Assembly (NCBI RefSeq): GCF_012524205.1
Contig: NZ_JABACI010000004.1
Coordinates: forward strand, 434,001-498,000
DNA length: 64,000 nucleotides
Source: Microbacterium salsuginis
GTDB lineage: Bacteria > Actinomycetota > Actinomycetes > Actinomycetales > Microbacteriaceae
Direction: 5' to 3'
The notes under the pieces are model-generated. The model saw only the letters and a program-made list of their open reading frames with translations, ran no database searches and was not told where the DNA came from. The position numbers and the translations under genes are program-made. Below, in pieces: positions 63,845-64,000 of the stretch. Positions within the stretch are counted from its first letter, which is position 1. Every line of letters begins with the position of its first letter.

Positions 63845-63904
63845 GTTCGTTCGTCACCTGTGTACGCGAATCGGCCGATTCGCGTACACAGGTGACGAAC
63901 GAAC
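63845..63904. repeat. Perfect 60-bp palindrome
   Basis: Two 30-bp arms (63845-63874 and 63875-63904) are exact reverse complements with no spacer. Each arm contains GTTCGTTCGTCACCTG at its outer end and CGCGAATCGG at its inner end. It lies between the purD promoter and the next gene. Confidence 0.97.
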
Positions 63905-63961
63905 GATGGGTGAGGAGCGGCGGACGGGGGCGCGTGGGGGCGGAGAGAGAGGGCGCGGGCG

Positions 63962-63967
63962 TAGCGT
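63962..63967 (+). promoter_or_regulatory. -10 hexamer of leaderless promoter (gene leaving the window)
   Basis: TAGCGT, then 6 nt, then a GTG at 63974. Confidence 0.4.
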
Positions 63968-63973
63968 GGAGGG

Positions 63974-64000
63974 GTGCCCCGCAAGATCTCGACCGACGAC
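63974..64000 (+). CDS. Start of an unidentified gene (3' end outside the window)
   Basis: Only nine codons (VPRKISTDD) are visible, beginning at a GTG. A TAGCGT hexamer 6 nt upstream, spaced as in the other leaderless genes here, is the reason to call it. No function can be assigned. Confidence 0.35.

Overview
The window is about 70% GC and densely packed with genes. It carries only housekeeping, transport and regulatory genes of a high-GC Gram-positive bacterium. The protein families (KdpFABCDE, a CebR-type cellobiose locus, SUF genes, an AroQ chorismate mutase, sortase-type surface proteins, a small PurL with PurS and PurQ) and the many leaderless promoters point to Actinomycetota, most likely Microbacteriaceae and probably Microbacterium. 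The genus is an inference from protein style. I saw no rRNA, tRNA, CRISPR array, IS element or prophage.

Layout. 1-9.6 kb: the end of a sortase-anchored surface protein, a Pr6Pr membrane protein, purA, a lactonase-like beta-propeller, an AI-2E/PerM exporter, chorismate mutase, a HerA/FtsK-like ATPase, and a GntR-regulated ABC exporter. 9.9-13.2 kb: a glycine betaine/proline importer. 13.3-14.6 kb: an ArsR-SRPBCC-flavin/PNPOx-like operon. 14.6-17 kb: two paralogous coiled-coil membrane proteins and two tiny proteins. 17-20.6 kb: purL and an MFS exporter. 21-21.9 kb: a second sortase-type surface protein. 22.3-24.7 kb: a second ArsR-SRPBCC pair and a TerC-like protein. 24.8-32.8 kb: a complete kdp potassium-transport operon, including kdpF and one more tiny membrane ORF. 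33-36 kb: sufU-sufS and a VanZ-RDD protein. 36-41.3 kb: an M20 amidohydrolase, a 650-bp repeat-rich intergenic region, a LacI regulator with a GH13 alpha-glucosidase, and apt. 41.3-45.1 kb: VOC and membrane proteins, a 2-hydroxyacid dehydrogenase, purQ and purS. 45.3-51.3 kb: a cellobiose regulon (binding protein, two permeases, GH1 beta-glucosidase, LacI/CebR) behind a promoter with three CebR-type operators. 51.3-57.4 kb: a VOC protein, a nucleobase permease, an ABC exporter and a thioredoxin-CcdA pair. 57.5-64 kb: purC, a two-component system, a DUF2306 protein, a fatty acid desaturase, purD and the start of another gene.

Themes. Six purine biosynthesis genes (purA, purL, purQ, purS, purC, purD), apt and a nucleobase permease lie in separate transcription units. 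Sugar genes are under LacI-type control at two loci. Osmotic and potassium homeostasis are served by ProVWX-type and Kdp systems. About 18 genes have a TAnnnT -10 hexamer ending 6-7 nt before the start codon, which predicts leaderless mRNAs and settles several start sites.

The most unusual signals are in non-coding DNA or motif use. Three tandem 87-bp elements with perfect 15-bp terminal inverted repeats lie at 37.5-37.9 kb. A perfect 60-bp palindrome lies upstream of purD. The heptamer GGATGCC/GGCATCC occurs roughly 95 times, several times more often than base composition predicts, and forms the arms of several terminator hairpins, much as DNA-uptake sequences do in other bacteria. An in-frame 15-bp tandem repeat is inserted in kdpB.
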